Positions 1 through 8,316 of a stretch of DNA of 17,456 nucleotides are shown here, one piece after another. Source of the stretch: DATFPK01 sp035264885. GTDB lineage: Bacteria; Actinomycetota; Thermoleophilia; Solirubrobacterales; 70-9. The number at the start of each line of letters is the position of its first letter. The stretch's first letter is position 1. Where the stretch lies: positions 1 through 17,456 of the forward strand of contig DATFPK010000109.1 of the NCBI GenBank assembly GCA_035264885.1, given 5' to 3'. The position numbers and the translations under genes are program-made. The notes beneath the pieces were generated by a model, which saw only the letters and a program-made list of their open reading frames with translations, made no database searches and was not told the origin of the DNA.

Positions 1-3000
1 GCGCCACCACGATCTTGCGGGCCCCGGCGTCGGTGTCGTGGGTGCCCCAGGACCCGACCGTCGGGTTGGCGACCGTCCAGTCGGTGGTCGGCTTGGGCCA
101 CTTCTGGCTGACCGGCGCGCCGGCGGCGGTGAAGGCCTGGAGGTCCTTGCTCGCCGTCCCCTCGATCATCTCCTGGCCGGGCAGGCCGTCGAGGTCGGCG
201 ATCGACGGTCCGGTGAGGAACTGGAGGTCGTTGACCGGCTGGGGGAAGTTCGGCCGCAGCTGGCCGCCGCCCTCGACGCTCCAGGCGGCGAGGAAGTCCT
301 GACCCAGGGGCTGGTACTCCGGGAAGGCGACGTCGAGGGCCCGCTGGAGACCCGCCGCCGGCGCGACGAGGGCCGCGCCGGGCCCTCCTTCGAGCCGGCC
401 GAACGCGGGGCTGCCGACCGCGCCGAACATGGGGTGGTCGGGCTGGCTCGCGTACCCGTCGCTTTGCAGCGGGACGTCGTGGCCGGAGCCGTCCTCGCCG
501 TAGCAGGAGCTCCCGTCGGCGTTGAAGACATAGACGGGGCCGTTGTTCGCGAGGGCGCCGATCTTCTGGCCCTCGCCGCCGGAGGGGCAGGTGGCGCGGG
601 CGACCACGGGGTAGCCGGTCACGCCTTCGCCCACGACGGGCAGCAGGCCGCCGTCGAGGATCGCCAGCTTGGCCGGCCAGCCCGGAAGGTAGGCGTCCGC
701 GTCGCCCGGGTGGGCGTCCCCGTCGGGATGGATCGCGAACAGGCGGGTGTTGGCGGGCCCGAGCGGGGCCTCGATGTTGTCGCAGAGCGCGTCCGGGCCG
801 CCTCCCTCGGAGCAGCCCTGCCGGACCTCGGTCAGCGCCGCGCCGACCTGGTCGAGCAGCGAGAGCGAGGAGCCGTTCGGCGGCGCCGCGTTGGAGCCGC
901 CATCGGCGGCGGCGTCGTACTCCTCGTTGGTGCCGACGACTACCTCGGGCAGGCCGTCGCCGTTCAGGTCGGCCAGGGCCGGGGTGTCGACGATCGCTCC
1001 CTGCATCGCGGCGCCGGAGCCGGGCTTGAAGGTCAGCGCATGGGTCACCGGGTCGACCGAGGCGACCTTGTCGAAGTCGACGACCAGCACGGGGAAACCG
1101 TCCACCGGAGTCCCGTCGAGATGCCAGGCGTAGAGGTGGCGGTCCATCGCCGGGATCACGACCTCCATGCCGCCCTGGCCGTCGAGGTCGGCGATCACCG
1201 GCGAGGCGATGAACCCATGCTGCGTGCGCCGCAGCTCGGCCTGGGACGGGTCGGACTTCGGAAAGCGGACGTTCTCGAACGGGGCCAGCGGCTTCCCGGA
1301 GTAGGCGATCTCAGACTCCTCGCGGAAGATCCGGTGGCCCTCGGCATCCCAGCCGTAGACCCTGCCGTGGAAGTCAGCGGCGAAGACCTCGGGGATCCCG
1401 TCGCGGTTCGCGTCGGCGACCGCGACGGAGGCGAGAATCGGGCCACCGTAGTCGGTCGGCACCTCGCCGCTGGCGAAGGCGCGGGCGCCGGTGTGGAGCG
1501 GCGGCTGGTCCCCGCGGACGGGCCAGCCGGGAAGCTCCGAGCCGTCGGGTCGCAACGCGTGGACGAAGCCGTCGGAGCCGGCGAGGATGAGCTCGTTGCG
1601 GTTGTCGCCGTCGAGGTCGGCGAGCGCCGGCGAGGACTCGCCGTCGCTGGTCGGCGGGCCGCCGGTCACCGCCCCGCGCGTGATGCCCTTGGGGAAGCCG
1701 GGCAGCATGTCCTGGTCGCGATGCAGGTAGGCCGCGCGCTGGTCCTCGCCGGTCATCGCCGGCAGCTCGGCCGTCTGATCGACGCGGGCGACGACCTTGA
1801 CGACGAACCCGTACGGGTCGTTGGCGGGCCGCCCGTTCGAGACCTGGGGCTGCGCGCCGGGCTCGCGGCCCGCGAACCCGAGTGCCTGCGTGTCGGCCGG
1901 GAAGCGGGCCCGCAGGGCGGCGATGTCGATGCTGGCCAGGGGGCCGTCGAGCGGCCCGTCGTGGGGCGTGGTCCCGTCGCAGGCGCCGTTGCCGACCGGC
2001 GCATAGTCCCCGGGCGGCGTCTGGGACGTCAGCCGGTTGTTCGGGTAATGGCCGGGCGCGACCAGGACCTGGCAGGTGAACGGGCGCGATTCGCCGGTCC
2101 CTGGGTCGCGGGCGGACACCCGCCCGGCGACGGTGAAAGCCGCCGACCCGGGATCGACCTGCTGGTTCCATTCCGGCGAATCGATCTCGACGCTCGGCGG
2201 GATCCGCGGCGTGCCGGGGGCGGCGGGGTCGTCGAGCACCGCCTCCACCGCGCGGCGCACGTTGACCCGGCCGTAGCCGTAGTACTGGTCGTGGCCGGCG
2301 CGGGCCGGGTAGCTGCGCATGACCGTCTGCTCGATCCCGGTGGGGATGGACTCGCGGTTGGCGTCCACCTGGGCCTGGAGGGCGCCGCCTGCTCCGTTCG
2401 GGTTGGTGCAGCCGGGCAGGGCCACCGGGGCGCAGGCGGGTTCGGCGTCGCCCTGCGGCGGGGTGCCGGCGAAGTTGACGTCCTCGGCCTGGTAGCCCTC
2501 GCCGGGATCGGCGGGCAGCGGCGCGAAGCCGACGCCGCCGGGCCCCGGACCGGCGATCCGGCCCGACGCGAGGACCTGGCGGACCTCGTTGGGGGTGATC
2601 ACGCAGTGGTCGTCGTCGGTCACCGGGTTGGGCCGCACGGTCTGGCAGAGAGCGGTGTCGGCAACCGGCGCCAGCACGCCGGCGTCGGCGGCCTCGTAGG
2701 CGGCGCTGTAGATCAGGCCGGCGTAGCCGGAGGAGAGGCCGACGGCGTCAGAGGAGCAGCTCGTCGAGGGGATCGCCAGGGTGATCTTGGCGTTGAAGTT
2801 GGTGCAGCCGTTGAACGCGAGGTAGGAGCGGTTGCCGGCCGGGATCGGCGAGTGCGTGACCGAGTTGACGAGGATCGAGTGCGGCAGGTAGGGCTGGTTG
2901 TCGTGCTGGGCGGCCTCGTCGGCGGCCGAGAGGACCGTCGTCGTCCCGTGGCGGTAGGCGTAGTCCACCGCCTGCCGGGCGAGGGTCGAGTTGTTGAGCG

Positions 3001-3868
3001 TGCCGAGCGCGCTCTGCACGACCTGGACGTCGTTGTCGGCGGCGTAGAGGACTCCCTGCGCGAAGCGATTGATGTCGGCGATGAACGAGTCGCCGACCCG
3101 CATGTGGATCACCCGGCAGTTCGGGCACGTGCCGTAGGAGGAGCCGTTGTCGACTTCGCCCGAGGATCCCTGGGCTTCGCCGGTGCCGTGGCCGTAGCTG
3201 ACGTCGTCGAAGGGGTCGTTGTCGTTGTCGAGGAAGTCCCAGCCGACGATGTCGTCGACGTAGCCGTTGCCGTCGGGGTCGGTGCCATCGCTGAAAGCGA
3301 TCAGGATGTCCTGCGGGATCAATACGCCCGGCGGGCCGACCCGCCGCGGCTCGCCCAGGTCGATCCTCGAGTCGCAGGCGTAGTCCCGCACGTCGAAGAC
3401 CGTGTCGCCATTCGCGTCGTAGGCGTCGGCGTAGGCGGAGCAGGGCTTGGCGCCTTCGAGAGGGGTCCCCCGGTCATGGAGCGGCACGGGCAGCTCGGCG
3501 CGATTGAGCCGGGTCTTCGCCCGCAGGTCGGTCATCGCGCCGGCGTCGTTCCATTTCACGCCGGAGTCCATGACCGCGATGGTCACGTCCGGCCGGCCCG
3601 TGGTCAGCTGCCAGGCGGTCGGCGGGTCCGGCGGGTCGCTGTTCTTCGGGTCGACCACGCGGGCGCCGCGGATGCCGAAGTTCTCGACCGGGCTCGAGTT
3701 GATCAGCGGCCCGTTGCTCGAATCGCGGCTGCCGGCGAGCTTGAACTCCTCGCCGCCGACGTCGTTGGGGAAGGTCCCGTCGTAGGTGTAGGGGAAGTCG
3801 GCCCGGGCCGTGGGCGCCACCGCCAGCGCCGCGACCGCGAGGGCCAGCAGGACGGTCCGGCCCCTCAC
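1..3868 (-). CDS. Secreted S8 (subtilisin-like) family protein with FG-GAP/VCBS repeats, C-terminus cut by window edge
   Basis: An open frame of 1289 codons runs from a GTG at 3868-3866 off the window at base 1. Residues 1-23 look like a Sec signal peptide (VRGRT, a hydrophobic Leu/Ala/Val core, then ARA-DFP). The peptidase S8 region spans about 85-545. The Asp block is AVMDSGV (D101) and the His block is YGHGTG (H227). The third block is VGLSSGYAG (S379 or S380), which lacks the usual GTSMAxP pattern. Asp-rich loops lie between D101 and H227 (DANGD at 151, DPDGNGYVDD at 197), followed by CPNC near 248. A beta-sandwich-like linker follows. FG-GAP/VCBS-type Ca-loop repeats start near 747, 820, 893, 970 and 1228 (ADLDGDN, ADANRDG, ADLNGDG) and suggest an extracellular beta-propeller. 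It is a tandem paralogue of the upstream gene, with a GTGA overlap. I chose the GTG because it directly precedes the signal peptide and has GAGG 5 bases upstream. The family call is firm; proteolytic activity is uncertain because the Ser and Asn blocks are degenerate. Confidence 0.88.
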   Translation of the reverse strand, partial: MRGRTVLLALAVAALAVAPTARADFPYTYDGTFPNDVGGEEFKLAGSRDSSNGPLINSSPVENFGIRGARVVDPKNSDPPDPPTAWQLTTGRPDVTIAVMDSGVKWNDAGAMTDLRAKTRLNRAELPVPLHDRGTPLEGAKPCSAYADAYDANGDTVFDVRDYACDSRIDLGEPRRVGPPGVLIPQDILIAFSDGTDPDGNGYVDDIVGWDFLDNDNDPFDDVSYGHGTGEAQGSSGEVDNGSSYGTCPNCRVIHMRVGDSFIADINRFAQGVLYAADNDVQVVQSALGTLNNSTLARQAVDYAYRHGTTTVLSAADEAAQHDNQPYLPHSILVNSVTHSPIPAGNRSYLAFNGCTNFNAKITLAIPSTSCSSDAVGLSSGYAGLIYSAAYEAADAGVLAPVADTALCQTVRPNPVTDDDHCVITPNEVRQVLASGRIAGPGPGGVGFAPLPADPGEGYQAEDVNFAGTPPQGDAEPACAPVALPGCTNPNGAGGALQAQVDANRESIPTGIEQTVMRSYPARAGHDQYYGYGRVNVRRAVEAVLDDPAAPGTPRIPPSVEIDSPEWNQQVDPGSAAFTVAGRVSARDPGTGESRPFTCQVLVAPGHYPNNRLTSQTPPGDYAPVGNGACDGTTPHDGPLDGPLASIDIAALRARFPADTQALGFAGREPGAQPQVSNGRPANDPYGFVVKVVARVDQTAELPAMTGEDQRAAYLHRDQDMLPGFPKGITRGAVTGGPPTSDGESSPALADLDGDNRNELILAGSDGFVHALRPDGSELPGWPVRGDQPPLHTGARAFASGEVPTDYGGPILASVAVADANRDGIPEVFAADFHGRVYGWDAEGHRIFREESEIAYSGKPLAPFENVRFPKSDPSQAELRRTQHGFIASPVIADLDGQGGMEVVIPAMDRHLYAWHLDGTPVDGFPVLVVDFDKVASVDPVTHALTFKPGSGAAMQGAIVDTPALADLNGDGLPEVVVGTNEEYDAAADGGSNAAPPNGSSLSLLDQVGAALTEVRQGCSEGGGPDALCDNIEAPLGPANTRLFAIHPDGDAHPGDADAYLPGWPAKLAILDGGLLPVVGEGVTGYPVVARATCPSGGEGQKIGALANNGPVYVFNADGSSCYGEDGSGHDVPLQSDGYASQPDHPMFGAVGSPAFGRLEGGPGAALVAPAAGLQRALDVAFPEYQPLGQDFLAAWSVEGGGQLRPNFPQPVNDLQFLTGPSIADLDGLPGQEMIEGTASKDLQAFTAAGAPVSQKWPKPTTDWTVANPTVGSWGTHDTDAGARKIVVA

Positions 3869-6800
3869 CGCCGCCTCACGTTCTCGCACCGCCGCACCAC
3901 GTCCTTGCCGTCGACCAGGGCGCGATCCCGGCCACGGCCGCAGTCGACCACGTCGCGGCGACCGTCGCGGGCCTTGAGGACGTCGCTGCCGCGGCCGCCC
4001 TGCAGGAGATCGGCTGCCCTGCCGCCGACGAGACGGTCGCGGCCCTTGCCGCCCTCCAGCCGGTCGCGCCCCCTGCCGCCGCCGAGGCAGTCACGCCCGC
4101 GGAAGCCGCGCAGGCGGTCGCGACCGCCGAAGCCGAGCAGCCGGTCGCCGAAGCGGGTGCCCCGCAGCCGGTCCTTGCCGGCCCGGCCGCGCTTCAGGTT
4201 CGCGCAGGGGCCGTGCCTTGGCCCCGGGCTCACTCCGGCGCGGTCGACCTCCGCGAGGTGGCCCCAATTGCCGGCGTCGTCGCGATAGAGGACCGCGAGG
4301 TGGCGGCGCCCGGCGGCCAGACCGGCCGGAACGACGACGCTCTCGGTCTGACCGGCGGCGGCCTCGGCATCGCGCCCGAGGACGACGGCACCGGAACGGG
4401 GGTGCGCGATCGGTTCGCTCGCCCCGACCACGCGGAACCGCGACGCCTTGCCGCAGAGCCAGTCGTCGCCGGGCGCCCTCCACGTCAGGCGGACGCCGCC
4501 GGGAGCCGGCGCGGCGCGGAGGTTCACAGGCGTGCCGGGCGGTCGCGCGTCATGGCCGTAGTTTGCCCAGCCGTGCTCATCGTGGTGGAAGGTCCACCAC
4601 TCGGCGTTCGAGCCCGAGCACGCGGGGACGCCCGTGTCCCAGAGGAAGGACCAGCCTTCGCGCGTCAGACTCGTGACGTCGAGGTCGCCGTCGCTGTCCG
4701 CATCCCCCACCGCGGGGGTGACCTGGTTCCACCCGCCCGTGAACTTGGGCCAGCCCGGCGGCTCGGCGCCGCCCGGCCCGTACGCATGGACCTGGTACAT
4801 GCCGGTGCCGACCAGCGCCTGGCGGGCCGGCCCGCCGCCGCCGACCCGGGCGATCGCCGCCTGCGAGAGGAGCTGGAAGTCGTCCGTTGCCCTGGGGAAG
4901 CCGGGCAGAGCCGACCCGCTGGCGGGGTCCCAGGCCTGCTCGACGTGGCTGAACGGCAGGTTCTGGTTGACCGCGAGCAGGTTGGCGACGCCGTTCGCCG
5001 TCAGCCCGCCCTTGACGACGGCGGGTCGGCCGACGCCGAGCAGGTCGCCGACCGACGCGTAGTCGGCCAGGTTGAGAACCGGGCCCTGGTCCGGGCTCTG
5101 CGCAGGTGCCCCCTGGTACTCGCGGATCGACGCGCCGTTCCCGTCGACCAGCCTGGCGCCACCCGGCGTGATCGAGGTCGCGGCCGAGACCGAGACCTCG
5201 TCGTTGCCGTCCGAGTCGGCGTCGAGGACCGCCGAGTCGTGCCCGGGCAGGACGAGGGGCAGCAGGTCACCCGCGGCGACGCCGACGCCGACCGGCCAGC
5301 CGTCGACGATCCCGTCCGGGTCGCCCGGGTGGGCCTTGCCGTCGGCGTGGACCGCGTAGACCGGGTTCGACCCCGTGCTCGAGCTCAAGACCGCGCTGAA
5401 GAAGTCGAAGAAAGAGTCGGGGAACTCGGGGTCGCCGGGCACGACTTCGTTCGTCGAGAGGATGATCTCCGGCGGTCCCTGGCCGTCGAGCTGGGCGATC
5501 GCCGGCGAGGTGACGATCTCGGCCCCGTCGGCTCCGGCGCTCGCCAGCTTGACCGGGAAGCCCGCGAGGAGGCCGCCGTCGCCCTGCCAGGCGTAGAGGT
5601 GCTGGTCGAGCGCTCCGGCGACGATCTCCAGGTCCCCGTCGCCGTCGAGGTCGGCCAGCGCCGGTGAGCCGATGAAGCCGCGCTTGATGTGGTTCTGCGA
5701 CGTGATCGCGCGGTCGGCCGGGTGGAAGCAGGGCTTCGGCACGCCCCCCTTGCAGGGCTCCGACAGCGCCGGGTCCACGCCCGGGGGCGGGTCGAAGCCG
5801 GCGACGCGAGAGCCGTCGAGCTCCCAGGCGTAGACGTGCTCGCCCCCGGTGGCGACGATCTCCGGCTCGAGATCGCCGTCGATGTCGCCGATCGCTGGGA
5901 CCCGGAGCGATTCGTGCGGGGTCGGCAGGGCGGCCGGCACCGGGTGGGCGAGCTCGGCCCGGTAGCGGTCGGTGCTGACCGGGCCGCCCTCGTTGAAGCT
6001 GGGCAGCGGCGTCCCGTCGGCGCGAAGGACGTGGAGCTCACCGCTCGAGGTCGCCTGGATGATCTCGAGGTCGTTGTCGCCGTCGACGTCGTAGAGCCGC
6101 GGCGAGGCCTCCCCGCCGGAGCCGGTGACGTAGCCGCCGGCGTCCGACCCCGTGCCGACCGGGCGCGGCCACCCGGCCAGGTTGCCGTCGTCGCGGTAGG
6201 CGTGGAGGGTCTTGCGGTAGCGGCCGAAGTTGGCCCCGTCGCCGACCTCGTGGACCGTCAGCCGGATCTGGAAGGCGTGGCGCTCGGGGTCGGGGTTCGG
6301 GTAGGGGTCCGCGGGCCAGGCGCCGTCGGAGGGCGCGCCCGCCGGACGCCCGGCGTCGTTCGCCACCTCGCCGTTGCAGCCGTTCGCGAGATCGAGCAGG
6401 AGGGACTTCGGCAGGGTCCCGAGGACGCTGTCCGGCAACCGCTCTCCGGTCCCGGCCGCGCCTGGAACCGGCGCGAACGCGGCGTCGGGAGCGTCCTGGC
6501 CGCAGGCGTACTCGACCTCCCAGGCGCCCACCCCGCCGCCGTGGGGGGCGAGGGCGCGGCCGGTGACCGCGACGCCGGCGGGCCCGACGCGGTCGGCGTC
6601 GATCGGCGCGAACCAGGCGGGCGTGTCGATCTGCGCCTCGGGTGGGACGCGGTCTGCCTCGATCCGCGCCATCGCCCCCGCGAGGTTCACGCGGCCGTAC
6701 CCGAAGTGGGGATCCCAGCCGGTGCTCGCCTTGTCGGGCTGGCCGATCTCCCCGGTGTTGGCGGGCAGGACGTCCTCGGCGGTCATCGTCAGGAGCTGGC

Positions 6801-8265
6801 GGATCTCGTTGCCGCTCAGCGGGTCTCCCGGGAACTTCTCGCGGCCGAACGAGGCCAGCAAGCCGGCGGCTCCGGCCGACTGCCCCGTGTTCTCGGAGCC
6901 GGTCGAGCCCATCAGGACGATGTCCGCCTTGCCGCCGTACTGGGTCAGGTTCGAGTTGCGGAAGAAGCTGGTGGTGAGGGGCTGGGTCGTCGGCGTCACG
7001 TCGACGCCCTCGTTCAGCAGCCCGAGGAACTCCTGGCAGCCCTCGCTGAACCCCTCGCCGCCGCTCGGCGGGTCGGGTAGGCCGGGCAGGCCGCCGGGGC
7101 CGGAGCACGTGTCGTTCGGCGCCGTGTCGGGCAGCGAGCCGGCGACGTAGATCGCCTCCTCGTAGTTGGTCGGGTAGTTGTGGTTGGCGCTGTTGATGTC
7201 GCTCGAGACGAGCATCAGGGCGACGCCGTTCTGGTCGGCGAAGCGGAAGGCGGCGCGGGCGAAGCGCGTGTTGGTCAGGCCGCCGACCGCGCCCTCGACG
7301 ACGCTGGCCCCCTCCCGCGTCGCGTAGACCGTCGCCATCGCGTAGTTGTCGGTGGGGACGACGAAGGTGTCCCAGACCCGCAGCGGCATGATCTGGCAGT
7401 CGGGGCAGACGCCGGCGTCGCCGTTGGCGTTGTCGGTCTCCGCCCCCGCCTCGCGGGCGCGGCCCGTCCCGTGGCCGTTGGCACTGCAGCAGCTCGACGC
7501 GTCGAACGGGTCGTTGTCGTCGTCGAACCAATCCCAGCCGGCGATGTCGTCGACGTAGCCGTTGCCGTCGGCGTCGCTGCCGTCGCTGAACGCCGCGATC
7601 AGGTCGGAGCCGTCGAGCACGCCGTCGGCCTCGTCGTCGCCACCGGCTTCATTGACCCGGCTGTCGCCGGCGTAGTCGAAGACGTTGACCCGGCCGTCGT
7701 CGTTCGCGTCGTAGTCGGCCGAGCCCTCGGGCAGCGGCAGCTCGTCGGTGTTCAGCCGGATCTTGCCGGCGAGCTCGGTGTCCTGCCAGCGGATGCCGGT
7801 GTCGAGGATCGCGATCGAGACCGCCGGGTCGCCGGTCGAGTACTTCCAGGCGGTGTCGGCGCGGACTCCGGCGAGCTGGGCGCACTCGAGATCGCCGGCG
7901 TCGAGGTTCGCCTCACGGCCCTGGGCGTCGAGCTGCGAGCAGTCGGCGTAGGTGGTCGCGGCCACCGGGTGCGCGGTCATCGGCGCGCCGGGCACCTGGT
8001 TCGCCGAATCCGGACTGAAGCCGAACAGGCGGAACTCCTCCTCGAAGTAGCTGTCGCAGGGCGGTGGGGTCGCCGGAGCCCGCTGCTCGTCGTCGAGCTC
8101 GCAGGGGTCGAACCCGGGGTCGTCGGGCGTGTTGACGCGGGGCGACTCCGAGGGGTCGCTGCCCGGGAAGGCGGCGAGTGCCAGGGCCGGAAGCGCGAGC
8201 AGGCAGGCGAGTACGGCCGCGCAGGCGGCCACCCTGCCGAGACGGATCCTCCCGGGACTCCGCAT
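3865..8265 (-). CDS. Secreted S8 (subtilisin-like) family protein with FG-GAP/VCBS propeller and RTX-like C-terminal tail
   Basis: The gene encodes 1466 residues from ATG at 8265. Residues 1-32 form a signal peptide (Arg-rich start, Ala/Leu core, ALA-AFP). The S8 domain spans about 140-535: D155 in ILDTGI, H265 in GNGHGTG, and a Ser block GQSAGAAG (S463) that lacks the proline and spacing of GTSMAxP. Between D155 and H265 is an insert with an EF-hand-like loop (D186, N188, D190, G191, D197). The family-typical DADGNGYVDD follows at 231. CPDC at 287-290 precedes IMPLRV. A cysteine-containing linker spans about 540-690. FG-GAP/VCBS repeats occupy about 715-1240 (DVDGDND, DIDGDLE, DLDGDGDLE, DADSDGD). 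A module that looks like a fibronectin III domain spans about 1240-1345. The tail (1357-1466) is RTX-like. It is probably exported and calcium-stabilised; substrate unknown. It lies 51 bases downstream of the kinase/cyclase gene and is coupled to the next paralogue by GTGA. Architecture is clear; enzymatic activity is not assured. Confidence 0.92.
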   Translation of the reverse strand: MRSPGRIRLGRVAACAAVLACLLALPALALAAFPGSDPSESPRVNTPDDPGFDPCELDDEQRAPATPPPCDSYFEEEFRLFGFSPDSANQVPGAPMTAHPVAATTYADCSQLDAQGREANLDAGDLECAQLAGVRADTAWKYSTGDPAVSIAILDTGIRWQDTELAGKIRLNTDELPLPEGSADYDANDDGRVNVFDYAGDSRVNEAGGDDEADGVLDGSDLIAAFSDGSDADGNGYVDDIAGWDWFDDDNDPFDASSCCSANGHGTGRAREAGAETDNANGDAGVCPDCQIMPLRVWDTFVVPTDNYAMATVYATREGASVVEGAVGGLTNTRFARAAFRFADQNGVALMLVSSDINSANHNYPTNYEEAIYVAGSLPDTAPNDTCSGPGGLPGLPDPPSGGEGFSEGCQEFLGLLNEGVDVTPTTQPLTTSFFRNSNLTQYGGKADIVLMGSTGSENTGQSAGAAGLLASFGREKFPGDPLSGNEIRQLLTMTAEDVLPANTGEIGQPDKASTGWDPHFGYGRVNLAGAMARIEADRVPPEAQIDTPAWFAPIDADRVGPAGVAVTGRALAPHGGGVGAWEVEYACGQDAPDAAFAPVPGAAGTGERLPDSVLGTLPKSLLLDLANGCNGEVANDAGRPAGAPSDGAWPADPYPNPDPERHAFQIRLTVHEVGDGANFGRYRKTLHAYRDDGNLAGWPRPVGTGSDAGGYVTGSGGEASPRLYDVDGDNDLEIIQATSSGELHVLRADGTPLPSFNEGGPVSTDRYRAELAHPVPAALPTPHESLRVPAIGDIDGDLEPEIVATGGEHVYAWELDGSRVAGFDPPPGVDPALSEPCKGGVPKPCFHPADRAITSQNHIKRGFIGSPALADLDGDGDLEIVAGALDQHLYAWQGDGGLLAGFPVKLASAGADGAEIVTSPAIAQLDGQGPPEIILSTNEVVPGDPEFPDSFFDFFSAVLSSSTGSNPVYAVHADGKAHPGDPDGIVDGWPVGVGVAAGDLLPLVLPGHDSAVLDADSDGNDEVSVSAATSITPGGARLVDGNGASIREYQGAPAQSPDQGPVLNLADYASVGDLLGVGRPAVVKGGLTANGVANLLAVNQNLPFSHVEQAWDPASGSALPGFPRATDDFQLLSQAAIARVGGGGPARQALVGTGMYQVHAYGPGGAEPPGWPKFTGGWNQVTPAVGDADSDGDLDVTSLTREGWSFLWDTGVPACSGSNAEWWTFHHDEHGWANYGHDARPPGTPVNLRAAPAPGGVRLTWRAPGDDWLCGKASRFRVVGASEPIAHPRSGAVVLGRDAEAAAGQTESVVVPAGLAAGRRHLAVLYRDDAGNWGHLAEVDRAGVSPGPRHGPCANLKRGRAGKDRLRGTRFGDRLLGFGGRDRLRGFRGRDCLGGGRGRDRLEGGKGRDRLVGGRAADLLQGGRGSDVLKARDGRRDVVDCGRGRDRALVDGKDVVRRCENVRRR
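3868..4197 (-). repeat. RTX-like glycine/aspartate repeat tail, C-terminal 110 residues of the subtilase
   Basis: Residues 1357-1466 of the upstream subtilase consist of short units of about 9 residues of the type GxGxDxLxG. Examples are GFGGRDRLRG, GGRGRDRLEG and GGKGRDRLVG. The tail ends in RDVVDCGRGRDRALVDG and an Arg-rich end. The pattern matches hemolysin-type calcium-binding nonapeptides in an Arg-rich actinobacterial form. Known RTX repeats bind calcium and fold outside the cell. Many usual Asn/Asp positions are Arg here, so the strength of calcium binding is open. Confidence 0.75.
3874..3877 (-). promoter_or_regulatory. Ribosome binding site and stop/start coupling for the downstream subtilase
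   Basis: On the minus strand GAGG lies 5 bases before the GTG start at 3868. It sits inside the last codons of the upstream subtilase. The upstream TGA (3867-3865) and this GTG (3868-3866) share the sequence GTGA. This arrangement implies one mRNA and translational coupling. It also fixes the start, because no other nearby codon leads directly into the signal peptide. Confidence 0.6.
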
Positions 8266-8273
8266 CCGCCGCC

Positions 8274-8279
8274 AGCCTA
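8274..8279 (-). promoter_or_regulatory. Candidate -10 box (TAGGCT) for the subtilase pair
   Basis: Reading the minus strand, TAGGCT ends 8 bases before the ATG at 8265. It fits the actinobacterial TAnnnT -10 consensus. The 8 bases between it and the ATG (ggcggcgg) do not form a good Shine-Dalgarno sequence. This spacing suits a leaderless or near-leaderless mRNA. The same TAGGCTGGC 9-mer precedes pgi. No convincing -35 was found. If real, the subtilases have their own promoter inside the 51-base gap after the kinase/cyclase gene. Confidence 0.4.
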
Positions 8280-8316
8280 CCCCGCCGCGGGCGCTCCCGG
8301 TGTCAGTCCGGGGAGG

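Noticed and set aside
3868..4197. RTX-like tail considered as evidence for type I secretion of a toxin
   Set aside because: The protein has an N-terminal Sec signal peptide, no HlyB/D-type transporter genes are nearby, and Arg-rich tails of this type are common on exported actinobacterial proteins.
38..4288. A plus-strand open frame of over 1400 codons opposite the two subtilases
   Set aside because: It has low-complexity translation and spans the junction of two well-supported minus-strand genes. It is treated as an antisense shadow.
8266..8316. Possible terminator hairpin (cccgg, 7-base loop, ccggg) between the kinase/cyclase gene and the subtilase
   Set aside because: The stem has only five pairs and no U-tract follows, so it does not support a transcription stop.
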